DNA from: Aedes albopictus
Lineage: Eukaryota; Arthropoda; Insecta; Diptera; Culicidae
NCBI RefSeq assembly: GCF_035046485.1
Contig: NC_085138.1
Location: 336,796,263 to 336,860,262, forward strand
Direction of reading: 5' to 3'
Length of the DNA stretch: 64,000 bases
Below the pieces are notes generated by a model. It saw nothing but the letters and a program-made list of their open reading frames with translations. It searched no databases and was not told the DNA's origin. Below are positions 36,350-47,744 of the stretch, piece by piece. A program made the position numbers and the translations under genes. Each line of letters starts with the position of its first letter. The first letter of the stretch is position 1.

Positions 36350-36362
36350 AAGTGCTCTTGAA

Positions 36363-36810
36363 TTGCCGGGGCGCGTGGCGCAGTGGTCCACACGTTCACT
36401 TCATAAGTGGATGGTCGTGGGTTCGATCTCAGCCCTGGCACTTGCAATTTTTCGTCAGTAGCTCTTCTCCCCCAGAACGGCTGACACCTGACCCTCTTCT
36501 GAGTATATGCTCTAAGGGACCCGAAAACTTGTATATCGGCTAATGGCAACTAATGGACCCTTAATGCTTAATCGGACTGGAAAAGGAACAAGGGCTAGAC
36601 GTCAACGTCCTCGTGCTCATCATTTTACCATGGCCAGGGTAGACAATTGACAACAGTGCAAAGGCAACCAGTTCGATATAGTAGAATTAGAATAGAATAG
36701 ATTTAGGCGCTGTTCAAAAGTGTAAGTGCAGCTTCCAATTGGAATCGCTCACACAATACTCAAGTGGACAAACGAACTGTAAATTAGGTTAAGTGGTTGA
36801 AGAATAAAAA
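36363..36810 (+). mobile_element. tRNA-derived SINE (Feilai-like) with 13-bp target duplication
   Basis: The head matches the 7,252 copy (GCCGGGGCGCGTGGCGCAGT; anticodon loop TTCATAA; B box GGTTCGATCTC). The body shares AACCAGTTCGATATAGTA, TTTAGGCGCTGT and AAATTAGGTTAAGTG with that copy. The tail is GAATAAAAA. The 13-bp word AAGTGCTCTTGAA flanks it perfectly (36,350-36,362 and 36,811-36,823), as LINE-mobilised SINEs leave. It has an extra internal stretch of about 80 bp relative to the 7,252 copy. Confidence 0.9.
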
Positions 36811-36823
36811 AAGTGCTCTTGAA

Positions 36824-37330
36824 AGGAAACGGGATATTTTGGCATAAAGCCATATGGTATAAGGTCGTTTGGGAAAAAGTTTCATAGGGCTTTCAAAGGA
36901 AATTCAGAAACGGGGTGGTCCAAAGGCTTTTCAAGGGGCATTTCAGGGCGCTTCAGGGGGTTTCAGAACGTTAGAGCACTTCAAAGTTCTCAGGTGAATT
37001 TCAGAGACAATTGAATGCGTTTCAGGAGGTTTAGAGGCGTTTCAGTGCCGTTTTTGGGAGCATCTGAGGGTCTCCGATGCGTAACAGGGGCGTTTCGAAA
37101 GGGTTCACATGCATTACAGGCAGTCCGAGAAGGTTGCAGGGGTTTGAAGATGAATTTCAGAGAGATTCATAGAATTTTTAAAGGGTTTTAGAAAGGGGCG
37201 GGCATTTCTAGGGTTCGAAGGGTACATGGGCGTATTGGGGGGTTTTTGACAATAAATTTTGAATGCTGCAGCTTAAGTGGGATTTCAGAGGTGCTTTAAG
37301 ACGTTTCATAAGGTACTTAGATTTAACCTA
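36824..37330. repeat. Decayed GGGTTTCAGGGG minisatellite
   Basis: From about 36,880 diverged units of the type GCGTTTCAGGGGGTTTCAG follow each other with roughly 20-30 bp spacing. The words differ from those of the 23-bp satellite. Non-coding. Confidence 0.55.
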
Positions 37331-38355
37331 AATAGGTTCTACCTAAAAGGAGGTTCCAGTGTATTACTGATCGCTGTGCTGTACTGCATCGGTTTGTTAG
37401 CGATCTTACCTGCACTGACCTAGTCGTCATGTAGTGACAGAATTTATTTTTTTGGCTGTAAAATAGAAGGCTTCGTGGCATTCGTTTAACCAAATTGTAG
37501 AATTTTAGGAATTACATAATAAAAACATCAAATTTCAAAATCAATCCAGGATAATTGGTTTGGATAGTGACTTTCATTTGAAATCGACTCGGAAACTTAT
37601 AAAATTTAATCGTTTCAGAAGTGTTGCCAAATAAATTTTACAAGCATCTCATAGAAATTTTTCATATGATTGAAAATGTTACTAAATTGAGATGCTCGCA
37701 TTCGAAATGCTTTGAAAGATTCTACTAAATGTAAAATGAGGAGTGCAGGTTGAAATTCACGGAAAACAATGTTTTAAAAATCCCACAAACCTTAAAAAAT
37801 ACACATGTAAGTTTTGTTTTAAAGTAATATTTTATTATTTAGTATGAATCAACGCGTTAAGAACTATCGTGTCTTTCAAAAGCTCCCAATATGTATTTTA
37901 TAGATTTCTACCTGGCTGAGACAACATACATTTGATACTTCAGATTGTTAGAAATAGCAATAGCAGTATTTAAAATTTAATCACGAACTACTTGCTTTAT
38001 AATTTAGCCGTTCTTTGAAAAAAAAATCATGTCAAAAACAAATGTGATGTAGAAATTGAGCATCATTATGGCACATTTCGTCAGTTTGAATGAATATAAA
38101 GCCATTTGTCTGATAAACAGGGTTCATCAATTCCTACTCTTCTTGCAGTTCTTTCACTTGACAGCTTTTTCAATTTTTTTCAATATTTCTAGTAACATGG
38201 CTTAATATATTTAAGGTATTAGGATCTGTCACACACAGAACTATTTATTTTATTTTTTATCCTGCTCCATTTAATGTTCAATCAGCTGAACACCTAAGTA
38301 CTGTTTTTTTGACATAAGTTTACCATTGTCAACCTTAATTCTGTACCAATTGTTC
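37331..38355. other. AT-rich DNA, nothing recognised
   Basis: No gene or clear repeat is seen. Confidence 0.25.
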
Positions 38356-38369
38356 AGAACAACTAATCT

Positions 38370-39419
38370 TTACGTCTGTATCTTGGAACAATAGATAGCT
38401 AGAGGGTTGGTGTCTTCGGCAAAGATATTTGTATCAGGGCCGGTTCACAACGTCCGAGGCCATTCTGTCCCGGGAGTTGAGTCGCGTTTTTTTGCGAAAT
38501 AACGTCCAAAAGTTTGGATGCGTCATAATATCCTATATCTTTCCTTGGACTTCATGACGTATCTGCATGTTCGGACGTTATGGAGTTTTTGTTGTTGTTT
38601 GCCGTCGTAATGTCATTCGCGTGTGCCGGAGGGAAGATGAATTCAGTTTCGTTTGCGTGGTTCGTTCGTGTGGAAGCCGGAGGCCGGTGCTGCTGAATGC
38701 GATTTAGTTTTTGTTGTTTTTTTCTCGTAATACCATTCGCGTGTACCGGAGAGGTTTTGTTACGTCTCATGTAGTAAACATTGAGCGACCACTCGTACGG
38801 GTGGTCGATTGTTTGCTTCCCGCGTGAAGCGAACAATAGCGAATCGGTTTGTATGTTTTGTCGCGTGGTTTGTAGTATATATTGAACAATCACCCAACGT
38901 GGGTAATTGATTGTTTGCTTATGGCGTGAAGCAAACAATAGCACGTCAGATTGCATATTTTGTCCCGTCATTTGTAGTAAAAATTCATTATGAGACCACC
39001 TGACGTGGGTAGTCGATTGTTTGCTTTCCGAGTAAAGCGAACAATAGCGCGACAATCTACATGGCATGATTCAAATACAAAAGGTCATATTACTTATCAA
39101 AGTGAATCCAGACCCAACGATACCTTCCCTACTAACAACCAACCCTTCCTTCAACCTTTGGTGGAGACGTGCGGTAAACGCCAACTTTCACATGACAAAG
39201 GTTGATACTAATATTCCTTCCCTCTTCCAACCTGACTGCAAGGACGTGGCCGGCGCCGTTATTGGACCGTTAAATAGAGTCTCTGAAGCGTGCACAGTGA
39301 GAATTTTGACCACTGCCAGTCAATTATTCAGTTGATTCATTGTGCAACTGTCATTGGTTCGGGTCAATCACGGAGTAGCAACCATAGATATGTGCAGTCA
39401 GCTAAGCTAAGCTAAGCTA
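38370..39419 (+). mobile_element. 1.05-kb retroposon with GCTAA-repeat tail
   Basis: The 14-bp word AGAACAACTAATCT flanks the unit perfectly (38,356-38,369 and 39,420-39,433). The right end is a (GCTAA) tandem tail of four units. Inside, three ~102-bp tandem units start near 38,770, 38,872 and 38,972; each carries a GATTGTTTGCTT word followed by an AAGCGAACAATAG word. No RT ORF is present; a 171-codon minus ORF crosses the tandem units and is probably fortuitous. The features fit a non-autonomous or 5'-truncated non-LTR retroposon. Confidence 0.8.
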
Positions 39420-39433
39420 AGAACAACTAATCT

Positions 39434-40355
39434 AGCTTCAATTTGATTACTTTACAGTAGATATTTTCTTTAAACATTTTTATATTTCATTGTTTTCCTT
39501 TGTTATGCAAGAATTTTGCAATATTTTTATGAATTCCTCAATTAAATCATACTAGGTATTGAATCTCTTATTAGGCAAGTGGCTCACATTTTATCCTGCT
39601 TGTTTTCGAATAGGATGAATTTGGGAGTGTGAGAATACTTATGGCACTCATACCCTATATGTACATTTCAGATAAATTATATTGGTAGCATCTTATGAAC
39701 TAAAAGTTCAATGTTGAAACTTTTGTCGGTAAATTAAGTAAGTAGTATTTCAACTAGAAATTTAGTTTTTTTTTTCAAATGTTGGCCTCCACATAATTTT
39801 GGTCATTATTTGAATACATATGAATTATTAAATACCGAATACTTACACCACACCATCCTGGTTTTGACAGGTTTTCTTTGTGTACGAATGATCGAAATGG
39901 TACAATAGACGAATGGCCGAAATCGTAAAATAGATAATTGGAAGATAATTAGGTTGAATAATCACATAAATAAAGTATCGAATGTGATGAGTTGTACTTA
40001 GCCCACATTTTCCTTCCTTTTTCCACTCTAGAAATGATAGTAGTATTTTTTACAGAATTTGCAGGGTAATTGCTTAAAAAATAAAACAAGAAATTATACC
40101 TAAACATTTTCCTGAGCATTCTGTGGTTCCTTAATGGGACCTGAAAATATGTCATCCAAGAGTTTCACATGGAAATTATCGTATGATTCTATCAGAAATC
40201 ACCGCACCCCACGTAATTTCCTCGCAATTCACCATCACCTTCGGTCCTTAGATGCCCACTTCCAACACTTTCTGAGCGTGTCTACGAACGACAGTGAGAG
40301 AATGGTATTTTTATGATTCAGATTGGCTTTCTACTTCACAGAATCGTTACTTGTT
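39434..40355. other. AT-rich DNA, nothing recognised
   Basis: No gene supported. Confidence 0.25.
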
Positions 40356-40510
40356 CTGTGGCGGAGTTGGTTAACATGCCCTGTCTAACGAGCTTGAGGA
40401 GACGTGGGTTCAAACCCCACCAAAACTATGTGGATGTTTGCCACAAAAGTTCAGCCTATTGGACGCAGTGACTTAATTTCCCCAACAGGGGAGGAAAAAA
40501 AATGTGGTTG
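40356..40510 (+). mobile_element. tRNA-derived SINE, short
   Basis: A-box-like TGGCGGAGTTGG and B box GGGTTCAAACCCC (40,406) sit at tRNA spacing. About 80 bp of body and an A-run (AGGAAAAAAAA, ~40,493) follow. The acceptor arms do not pair as in a working tRNA gene. Confidence 0.65.
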
Positions 40511-41284
40511 TTGTTCGCAATTTTTCCACTCAATTTGTCCATTTTTCAACACATATTGTGCCTATGAACTTCAGGCATTACGTACGTGAAGTCTTGCTAT
40601 CATTGTAATTGAGAGTATCATGTTTGTTTGTGTGTGCCAGAAATTTTTGGTTAAAAATTGAAATTTAGAGACATTTTTGAGAACTGTTTTAACCCTAGTC
40701 GTGCATTGGGGTCATTATGGCACAGACCAGCACGCTGATCCTACACTAAGTCAGCGGGGTAAGCATCAGCTAATGCACGAAGAAAGTTAAAATAAATTAC
40801 GTCGTATGTTCTTCGATGACTTCTTGGAAGTTTACTTCCAAGAATAGAGCAAAAAGTTCAGTTTTTTATAGAATTGGCTAAAATTTCTCCAGCAATGAAT
40901 CTCATATTTCATCTCAAAACGGTTAACAAATCTTTGGCATGATCGAGTAATCAGGGATGTAAGAAAATCCTGGAATTTCTATGCAAATTTCTCTCAGCGA
41001 CACTTCGATAGATCTCTTAAAATCAAATCTGGAAGAGTGTCCTAGCACTAATTCATCGCAATCCCTAAAAGAGTATTCGCAAGTATTCTTGAAGGATTGT
41101 TAGTGTACCTTATTCGTGAAACATTTGAAGAATAAATTTAGGGAGGAATTTGAGACAGCCCTGACAAATGTTTGTCAGGTAAAGTGAATGAATTAGATGA
41201 ATTTAATTAAATACTTCTAAAATTTCGTTAATAGATTTTGTAGAAAGCTCTAAAAACAATAAATAAAAACAATCTTTAAAAACG
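40511..41284. other. AT-rich DNA, nothing recognised
   Basis: No gene supported. Confidence 0.25.
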
Positions 41285-41400
41285 GTTCCGGGTCATTTGG
41301 TTGAATACTATTTGGCCGAATACCGTTTGTCCGAACGTCATTTGGTCGAAAGGGTCAATTGGGAGAACGCCGTTTTGCCGAATGCCGTTTGGTTGATAAA
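41285..41400. repeat. Degenerate TTTGGCCGAAT repeat
   Basis: Words such as CATTTGGTTGAAT, ATTTGGCCGAATACCG, CGTTTGTCCGAACG and TTTTGCCGAATGCCG follow each other at roughly 17-20-bp steps. It is a short decayed tandem array of a type common in insect genomes. Confidence 0.6.
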
Positions 41401-41809
41401 GGATTGATGAAATTAAGTGATCATCGACTGTTCTGTTAGTATATCTCGAAAAAGCCAAGAAAAATCTCTGATAATAAACGTCAGCACAAGCTTATCCCTG
41501 AATGGTAAAACTAGAAAGAATACCCTATGATTAAAACAAGGAAATATTTGTGATGATCACATTGCTACCTAGAATGTCAAAAAGTTTCTCTGAATTATTT
41601 TAACAATATCCAGCTTTTTACGCTGTAATGAGGGGGGATTCATTTTTGACGGATCTTACCGACAGCCCTTGCAGAATCACATTTGCTGAAAATTTCAGTT
41701 CACTGCTTCAGGTTTGTCAAAAATTTTCACCTGATGTTACCATTGTTACCACACAACAAAAACAATTCAGCGTTCGTAAAAATGGTTGCAGAATTGAAGG
41801 AATTGCTTG
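41401..41809. other. Unrecognised DNA
   Basis: No feature seen. Confidence 0.25.
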
Positions 41810-42370
41810 AATATTCCCGGAAGGGATTTTTTGGGGATATTCCCAGTAGGATTCTCGGATGAAAGTGGTAAAGAAGTCTCAGAAAAAAAAACTGCAAGAG
41901 GTTTCAACTTCTCTTCATGGATGGAACGCTCTATGAGTTATTTATTGGGGTTGACAGTAGATTCTGAAATGTAGGGGGATTTCTTGGTCCATGGCGAGGT
42001 TCATGGTAAGTGGGAAAAATTTCAGGAAACTGCTGGAGGTTTCTAGAAAGGAACGGTTGAACTTGTGCAGTGATTATTGTAGATTCTTTCAGGAGTTCGC
42101 ATTGGAGATACTTCCAGAAATTCATTCTGGAGATTCCTCCAGGATTTTTCACCGGGGACTCCTCCAAGAACTCCCACCGAGGATATTTCCAGGAATTGCC
42201 ACTGATGATTCCTCCACGAATTCCCACCGGAGATATCTTCAAGAATTCCCACCATTAATTGCCTCCGATGATTCCTCCTGGAATTCTCACTGGGATTATC
42301 CCAAAAATTCCAATCGGAATCCCCCGGTGCAACTTCCTGGTGCAATCATCGGTGGGAATTCCTAAAGTAA
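41810..42370. repeat. Decayed ~25-bp minisatellite
   Basis: The best region (42,128-42,260) reads as 25-bp units of the type GATTCCTCCAGGATTTTTCA followed by CCGGG, alternating with GATATTTCCAGGAATTG forms. The units share GATTC and TCCAGGA words with the 23-bp satellite but have a different period. Short Asp/Ser/Gly-rich ORFs in all frames are products of the repeat. Confidence 0.65.
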
Positions 42371-42869
42371 TCCTATACGGATATATACACGACTCACAAC
42401 CCGTTGTGTATCCATAGCTTCAGATGGAAACTGAACGTCCAGGTTTCGGAAGGGACCCTGGTCAAATGAAAGAAGGTGTTACGGATTCGCAGGCTGAGTA
42501 CAGCTCGTGCAACTCCGAGAGGTTAAGTCACTCCACAAGGGCAAAACGAAGGTTGGGACAATCGGGCGACAGCACGTCACTAGAGCACCATCACGGAACC
42601 ACATTGACACCACATACGAGTTACCCACAACTACGTTATAGTACACAGGGACACAGGGCCGTAGGCGGAAAGAGCCAAATCTGAGTGGGCAGGGAGTCCT
42701 TAGCAATGAACAAGCGTAACAAAGGTTAGTTACAGTTCCTTGGTGTCTACAGTTGGCAGGCAACTATCGCAATCACAATCTAAAAAGAAATAAATTTTGA
42801 ATCATAACATTATGTAAATATGTCGGATACCTACAAAAACATCTACATATCTACATATCTTGTTCAATG
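42371..42869. other. GC-richer unrecognised segment
   Basis: 42,424-42,700 is GC-richer than its surroundings and has short ORFs on both strands without known motifs. Its origin is unclear. Confidence 0.25.
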
Positions 42870-42875
42870 CAGTTC

Positions 42876-45038
42876 CAGGGCTGTTACAATAGTCGCGGAT
42901 TTCGCGGTTTTCGCGAAAATCGCGATTTTCGCGGATTTGTCGCGGATTTATGTGCCACGACGCGGATTTCACGGATTCTTGAAATTTGGTCGCGATTTTC
43001 GCGAATTTGTCTGATTCAAGTCGCGTATTTCGCGGATGCCTATCTGTATGGCAGTTGTAATTTACTTCAAGACCATTTTTATTTTCTCTTGAATTTATTT
43101 CCATCGAAGCTTCTGTCAAACCTTATCTTTTGCAGCATCAAGGTAGTTTCTGTTTTAAGAAACTTTTCAAAACTATAAAATATATTGAACAAATCAAAAG
43201 TTTTTTTAAATGGAATGCCAGCAGATATCACGAATGTTTGCGAAGAAAAGGTCATGCGATTTTGTTGAACCGATCTTATATCTTCATAAGAAAAACAACA
43301 TGAAAAGATTAATGGTGTTTCTACAATTTCTTTAGATTCTCATGGTATTTCCAAAATTGGTTGAAATTCTCTGCTGTGATATCGCAATTTTGATTTCAGT
43401 TTTTTGTCCTGTACCCACAGGCTTATATCCAGGATTGAGATCTTTCAATTCGATTCTCTGCTCCACTATGAGTGATCAAGACGAAACATTCCAAAAATAG
43501 ATTATACCGAAAATTTCGTAAAAACAGGGACAAGCAAAGATTTACTTTTAAATGCTTCAATTCAGTTCATGTCAGTTTATAGAATATTCATAGTTTGATT
43601 TTGTAAATAATAACAGAATAACAGTAGAAGATTTTGTCATATTTATTTTCAAGCTATTCGCATAAATTACTCATTTCCGTGTTCTATACAACTTTATATG
43701 AGGGTTATTTAATACACTAACATAAACTATTTTAGGCAATTCAGTATCATAATTTCTATTTTATATGAATCATTTCGGTATCATAATGGCCAACTTTTCC
43801 GCACTGGTTCATCATGCAACTGAAATGACTTGCATAATGAAAACTAGTTGCATAAAATGTTGTACGTAACTCGTTGCAAATTTTTGCAACTCGTTACATA
43901 AATTACTATTCATTCTCCAAAACTCTTATTTTTTGAATGTTGGAAGAATCTAATCAACAAATTATTTCTAAATCTCTCCTTTCTTTTTTTTTCACTTCGA
44001 TAAGCGTACTTAGTAGTTAATTAAATAGGACAATTTTGATGACCTGCTCCAAAGGTTATCACTTTAAAGTTATATTTTCTCCTAAAATAGCTCGGCTCAT
44101 AATCCCATTTTGTAGGAAATAGTTTTTATTGTCCAGCAATGTCGTTATTTATATCTGGTTAACCAAGGTTAAAAAACGTTGCCCTTATTCAAACTATGAA
44201 GTATTTCTTTAGAATAAGATCACTTGAATACAAAGATGGCCACCTTGCAGTTTACTTGAATCTGCCTCACAAAAATAAATTAATCTGAAAATAAAACTCG
44301 TCGATTGTATTATATTTTTCTTATAACTTGGACTAATGAAACCAAATCATTGTGCTTCCTATTTCTGGAGCAAAGTATGGCTGTTCCTTGGCCCTGAGCC
44401 ATTCGGCAAGATCTGCTTCGATCTCTGCTGCTCTGTAAAATGCAACTGAGCAAATTTATGGTCCCTCGAATCACATCAAACTGGAATGTACTTTCCCCTA
44501 AAAGCCAATCCAAGCGGCTCGTCATGATAAACCGCAAGAAAATCCAACAACTATTTGGTCTGAACATCTACACCGGTTTAATAACTGGACACTTCTGGAG
44601 TCTTATTCCCCAAGGACGTGGTTGGCTTTATAAAGCTAGAATGGGTGAACACACTGTAATTCATCAATAAGCTGGTCTTGAGTTCAATCGATACTAAGGT
44701 ATTTCAGAAAAATGGTTTATCACAAAATAATTTTAAAATCTTATATCGGGTCCAGAGATAGTTGTTCCTGAAGCTTTGGGAATATCAATACGTTTTCTGT
44801 AATAACACAAACAAAGGTTGACGAAAAATGTAACCCTAATGAAAAATCGATGAAAACTTCATAGGTTCTACGAAACTATTATTAAAAACATGTCATTATT
44901 CAGTTCGAAATCTGATTCAATATGAAATTTGAATAGGTATTTATGTTCGTGTCGCGGATTTGTTTCTCGAGTCGCGGATTTTATTTCCGAAGTCGCGAAT
45001 ACCGCGGATGATATTTTGGAAATTTTGTAACAGCCCTG
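42876..45038. mobile_element. 2.16-kb hAT-like element
   Basis: The ends CAGGGCTGTTACAA and TTGTAACAGCCCTG are a perfect 14-bp inverted repeat of hAT style (CAGGG start). CAGTTC flanks both sides (42,870-42,875 and 45,039-45,044); if the TG overlap at the right end is counted, TGCAGTTC could be an 8-bp duplication. Just inside the left end are dense TCGCGGATTTCGCG and TTTTCGCGAAAATCGCG words; similar ones (GTCGCGGATTTG, CCGCGGATG) lie inside the right end. They are probably subterminal transposase sites. No intact transposase was found; the interior is AT-rich and contains a GTACGTAACTCG repeat relic. Confidence 0.8.
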
Positions 45039-45044
45039 CAGTTC

Positions 45045-46021
45045 TGTTTTCGGATATAATTTAGTCTGGAATTAGGTATTTCGAAGAATGTTTATAAATC
45101 TTAATCTGAGAAAGTCAGTTGTCTTTATATTCAGAATTTCAGTAGACACCCTTAGATGTATAGGTAAACCAGTGTACTGCTCCTAGAAAATAGTGAAAAT
45201 TATTGTTACAATCATACGAACAATTGCTTCTATAACTACCACCGATCTCTTACGCGCTCCAGGGTATTCCAAAAACATAAATCAACTCGCACAGATCTCA
45301 CACGTCTCCTCTTTCGGTGTACCCCTTCATTTCACCTCTCAATCTAAATAAAGTTTAATGAAACGTAAAATTTGGACAGTGAACCATGTTATTTATTTCA
45401 TTACCGGACCAAACCCACTTTACGCCGTCGTCGTCGCCGTCATTTCCCCATCCTTTTTCTTGGCTGCTGCTGTTGCTGCCGCGCCGGTTCGCAACAAGTT
45501 TGCCAGGCCAAAGATTCCTCTGTTTCGTAAGCTGGCACTGGTCTTTCTCTGCTTCCTAGTTTTTTTTTTGTTTTTGATTTTTTTTCTCCTGCTGTTGGAT
45601 GGTTTCGCAGTTCCTTCCTTGTGTGGTGCGGCAATCGTCCGAAACCCTTATAAGCCGGTTATTCTCAAGAGGGTTCAGGTCGGAGGTTTTTTTTCTTCCA
45701 TTTTTGTGCAAAACGCACTTTCACTCGTCCACTGACTGCCTGCTGGAAATCCACACTAACTGGTGGAGGTTGGATTGCTTTCTGTAAGTTGCCACTTCGA
45801 AAAGGGTAAAAAGTTTATCTGCAGTGCAAAAAGTAAGGTCAAGTCAAAGTTTGCTGTTTGATATGCAAATATGCAAATATCTATTCATTTTCAAGTTGAA
45901 CTTTCAAGTTTCACTGAAACATTTACAGAACAACCAATTAGAAGAATAGATACTGTACCTTTCATGTACTACAGCTGACAGAAAACAATATCCAGTGCAA
46001 GTTTATGCCAAAGAAGAACAC
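45045..46021. other. Unique-looking DNA, GC-richer at 45,410-45,780
   Basis: An ORF of 125 codons at 45,358-45,735 reads as Ala/Val then Phe/Leu runs from GCTGCTGTTGCTGCC and TTTTTTTTTG low-complexity DNA. I do not accept it as a gene. Nothing else is recognised. Confidence 0.3.
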
Positions 46022-46402
46022 AAATCATCCTATCGAAACTTGGGACTAACAGGCATCACCAGTACTTACACGCTGATGATGCCTGTCAGTCCCAAGCAGT
46101 TATCTCATTGGTTCCTTGTGTGAGTGTAGCTGATCTGGTGATGCTGGAGTAGCCACTGGGACAAAGCCAGCTTCTCATCTTAGTGTTCTATGAGCACTTC
46201 CACAGTTTTTAACTAATAGCTTCCTTCACCAATGACCATACCATGGGTATACCGTGTAACAGACACGAAGATACTCTATGCCCATAGAAGTCAAGGAAAT
46301 TTCTATTACGAATAGTTCCTGAACCGATTGGTGGGAAACGAACCCGTCAACCTCAGCATGGCCATGCTGAATACGCATTTACAGCTGTGGCTATATGGGC
46401 CC
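46022..46402 (-). mobile_element. tRNA-derived SINE (minus strand)
   Basis: Read on the minus strand, the head begins GGGCCCATATAGCCACAGCT, with a B-box-like GGGTTCGTTTCCC. The body includes AACTGTGGAAGTGCTCATAG and TTTGTCCCAGTGG. The body words match the 22,149 SINE, while the head differs. The 3' end (left) contains a short inverted repeat (46,039-46,058 with 46,077-46,096). Confidence 0.75.
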
Positions 46403-47744
46403 ATAACCATCAAACGGTTAAAATTGACATTCTATTTCCTTTTCAGTCCTTGAATTTCAGTTGTATCGCACCCCCATCAGGTCATTGACCTTCTCTTATA
46501 GCCGTAGGAAAGGACCACTGCTAAAGCCGGATGCAACCAACTTTGCATGAACGATCGCCATTTGGTCATCACTGGAAGTTGCTTTATTCTCAGAATGAAA
46601 TAGGTAGGAATTTAAACCTTAGATGCTCTGTTGGGTTCGAATCGTTTACCGCCTACAGTCGGTCGTTCGGTTGCCAGGGGTAGTAGGATAATTTGGTCGA
46701 TTATTCTATACAGAGAGCAAACCGGCCCAGTCAGCCATAAAACCGGTTTCCAGTTCAGAATAAAACGATTCGTTCAGTCAGACAGGGTTGTGGCGCTCGA
46801 TACACCGATACCTCCGCGAGGTGTGCGTGTTCAAACTTCGAAAAACCCACCGCACTACCGGCTGGCCTGGGTCATTCAGTAAATCGTTCCATTTTCCCAC
46901 ACGCTGTTGTCGTTGTTTCACGGCTTGGTTCGATCCAACGACGGAGCGACAAACTCACATAGCCAACGAAATTATGATAATGAGGAGCCTCCTTTGGAGG
47001 AATTAATCGTGAACCTTTCGCCTAGAAGCACCGACCGCTGCTACCCGGGAAGGATGTGAAACTCAATATAAATGGTGCCCCACTTTTCTGTCCAACCGAA
47101 CACGACACGTATAGGCAAATTACATACAAATCGATTGATTAATCGGATATTTCGCAGCAGTAAGGGGCTCTCAATCGCCGAACCAATTACTGTGGACTGT
47201 GGTAGACTTTGAATTGCCAATTGCACGTACGGTATAGCTAAGCAGGAATCGATGGGATCGTGGGAAAAGTCGTGATAAAGCCAGAAACGCGTGTGTATAA
47301 CTGTTTGCGAAGAAGAGTGCCAAACAATGGGCCATTTCTGTCAAGGTTGGCACGAGCAATCCAGACAGTGATTGCACTTTACTACCTACGAGCTGTTTGT
47401 TATACAAAGAGCTTCAACGGTGCCTGCGTATTTGATAAGCAACTCTTGACAATGGCTACAAGAGACTCAAAATAGCATTTAGTTTTGTCACGGTTTTAAA
47501 ACTGTTTTAAATCCAAATTTTGCTTACGATAACCATAACAAAACTTAAAATGCTACTTAGAACAAAGAATTTGCACGCAAGTTGATTTTGATTTATTACT
47601 CGAATTTTGTTTCCTACTTGAATTATTGAATATGACAGTTAATATCGTACTTGTTGAATAAATACACGAATAATATTGGTAAGTTGTGAATATCATATTA
47701 TTTTAATTATTTGAATAATATGGAACGAGCTCACCATATATATT
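46403..47744. other. Unique-looking DNA; possible TIR relic at 47,480-47,640
   Basis: 46,620-47,250 is GC-richer and may be host unique sequence. Around 47,480-47,570, words like AAAACTTAAAATGCTACTTAG resemble the ends of the 30,361 TIR element. No gene is supported. Confidence 0.3.

Noticed and set aside
38552..39067. 171-codon minus-strand ORF
   Set aside because: It spans the three ~102-bp tandem units of a retroposon and shows a repeated QTI..P pattern from them; no domain.
45358..45735. 125-codon ORF with Phe/Leu run resembling a membrane segment
   Set aside because: The hydrophobic run comes from T-rich low-complexity DNA and the Ala/Val run from GCTGCT repeats; no conserved motif.
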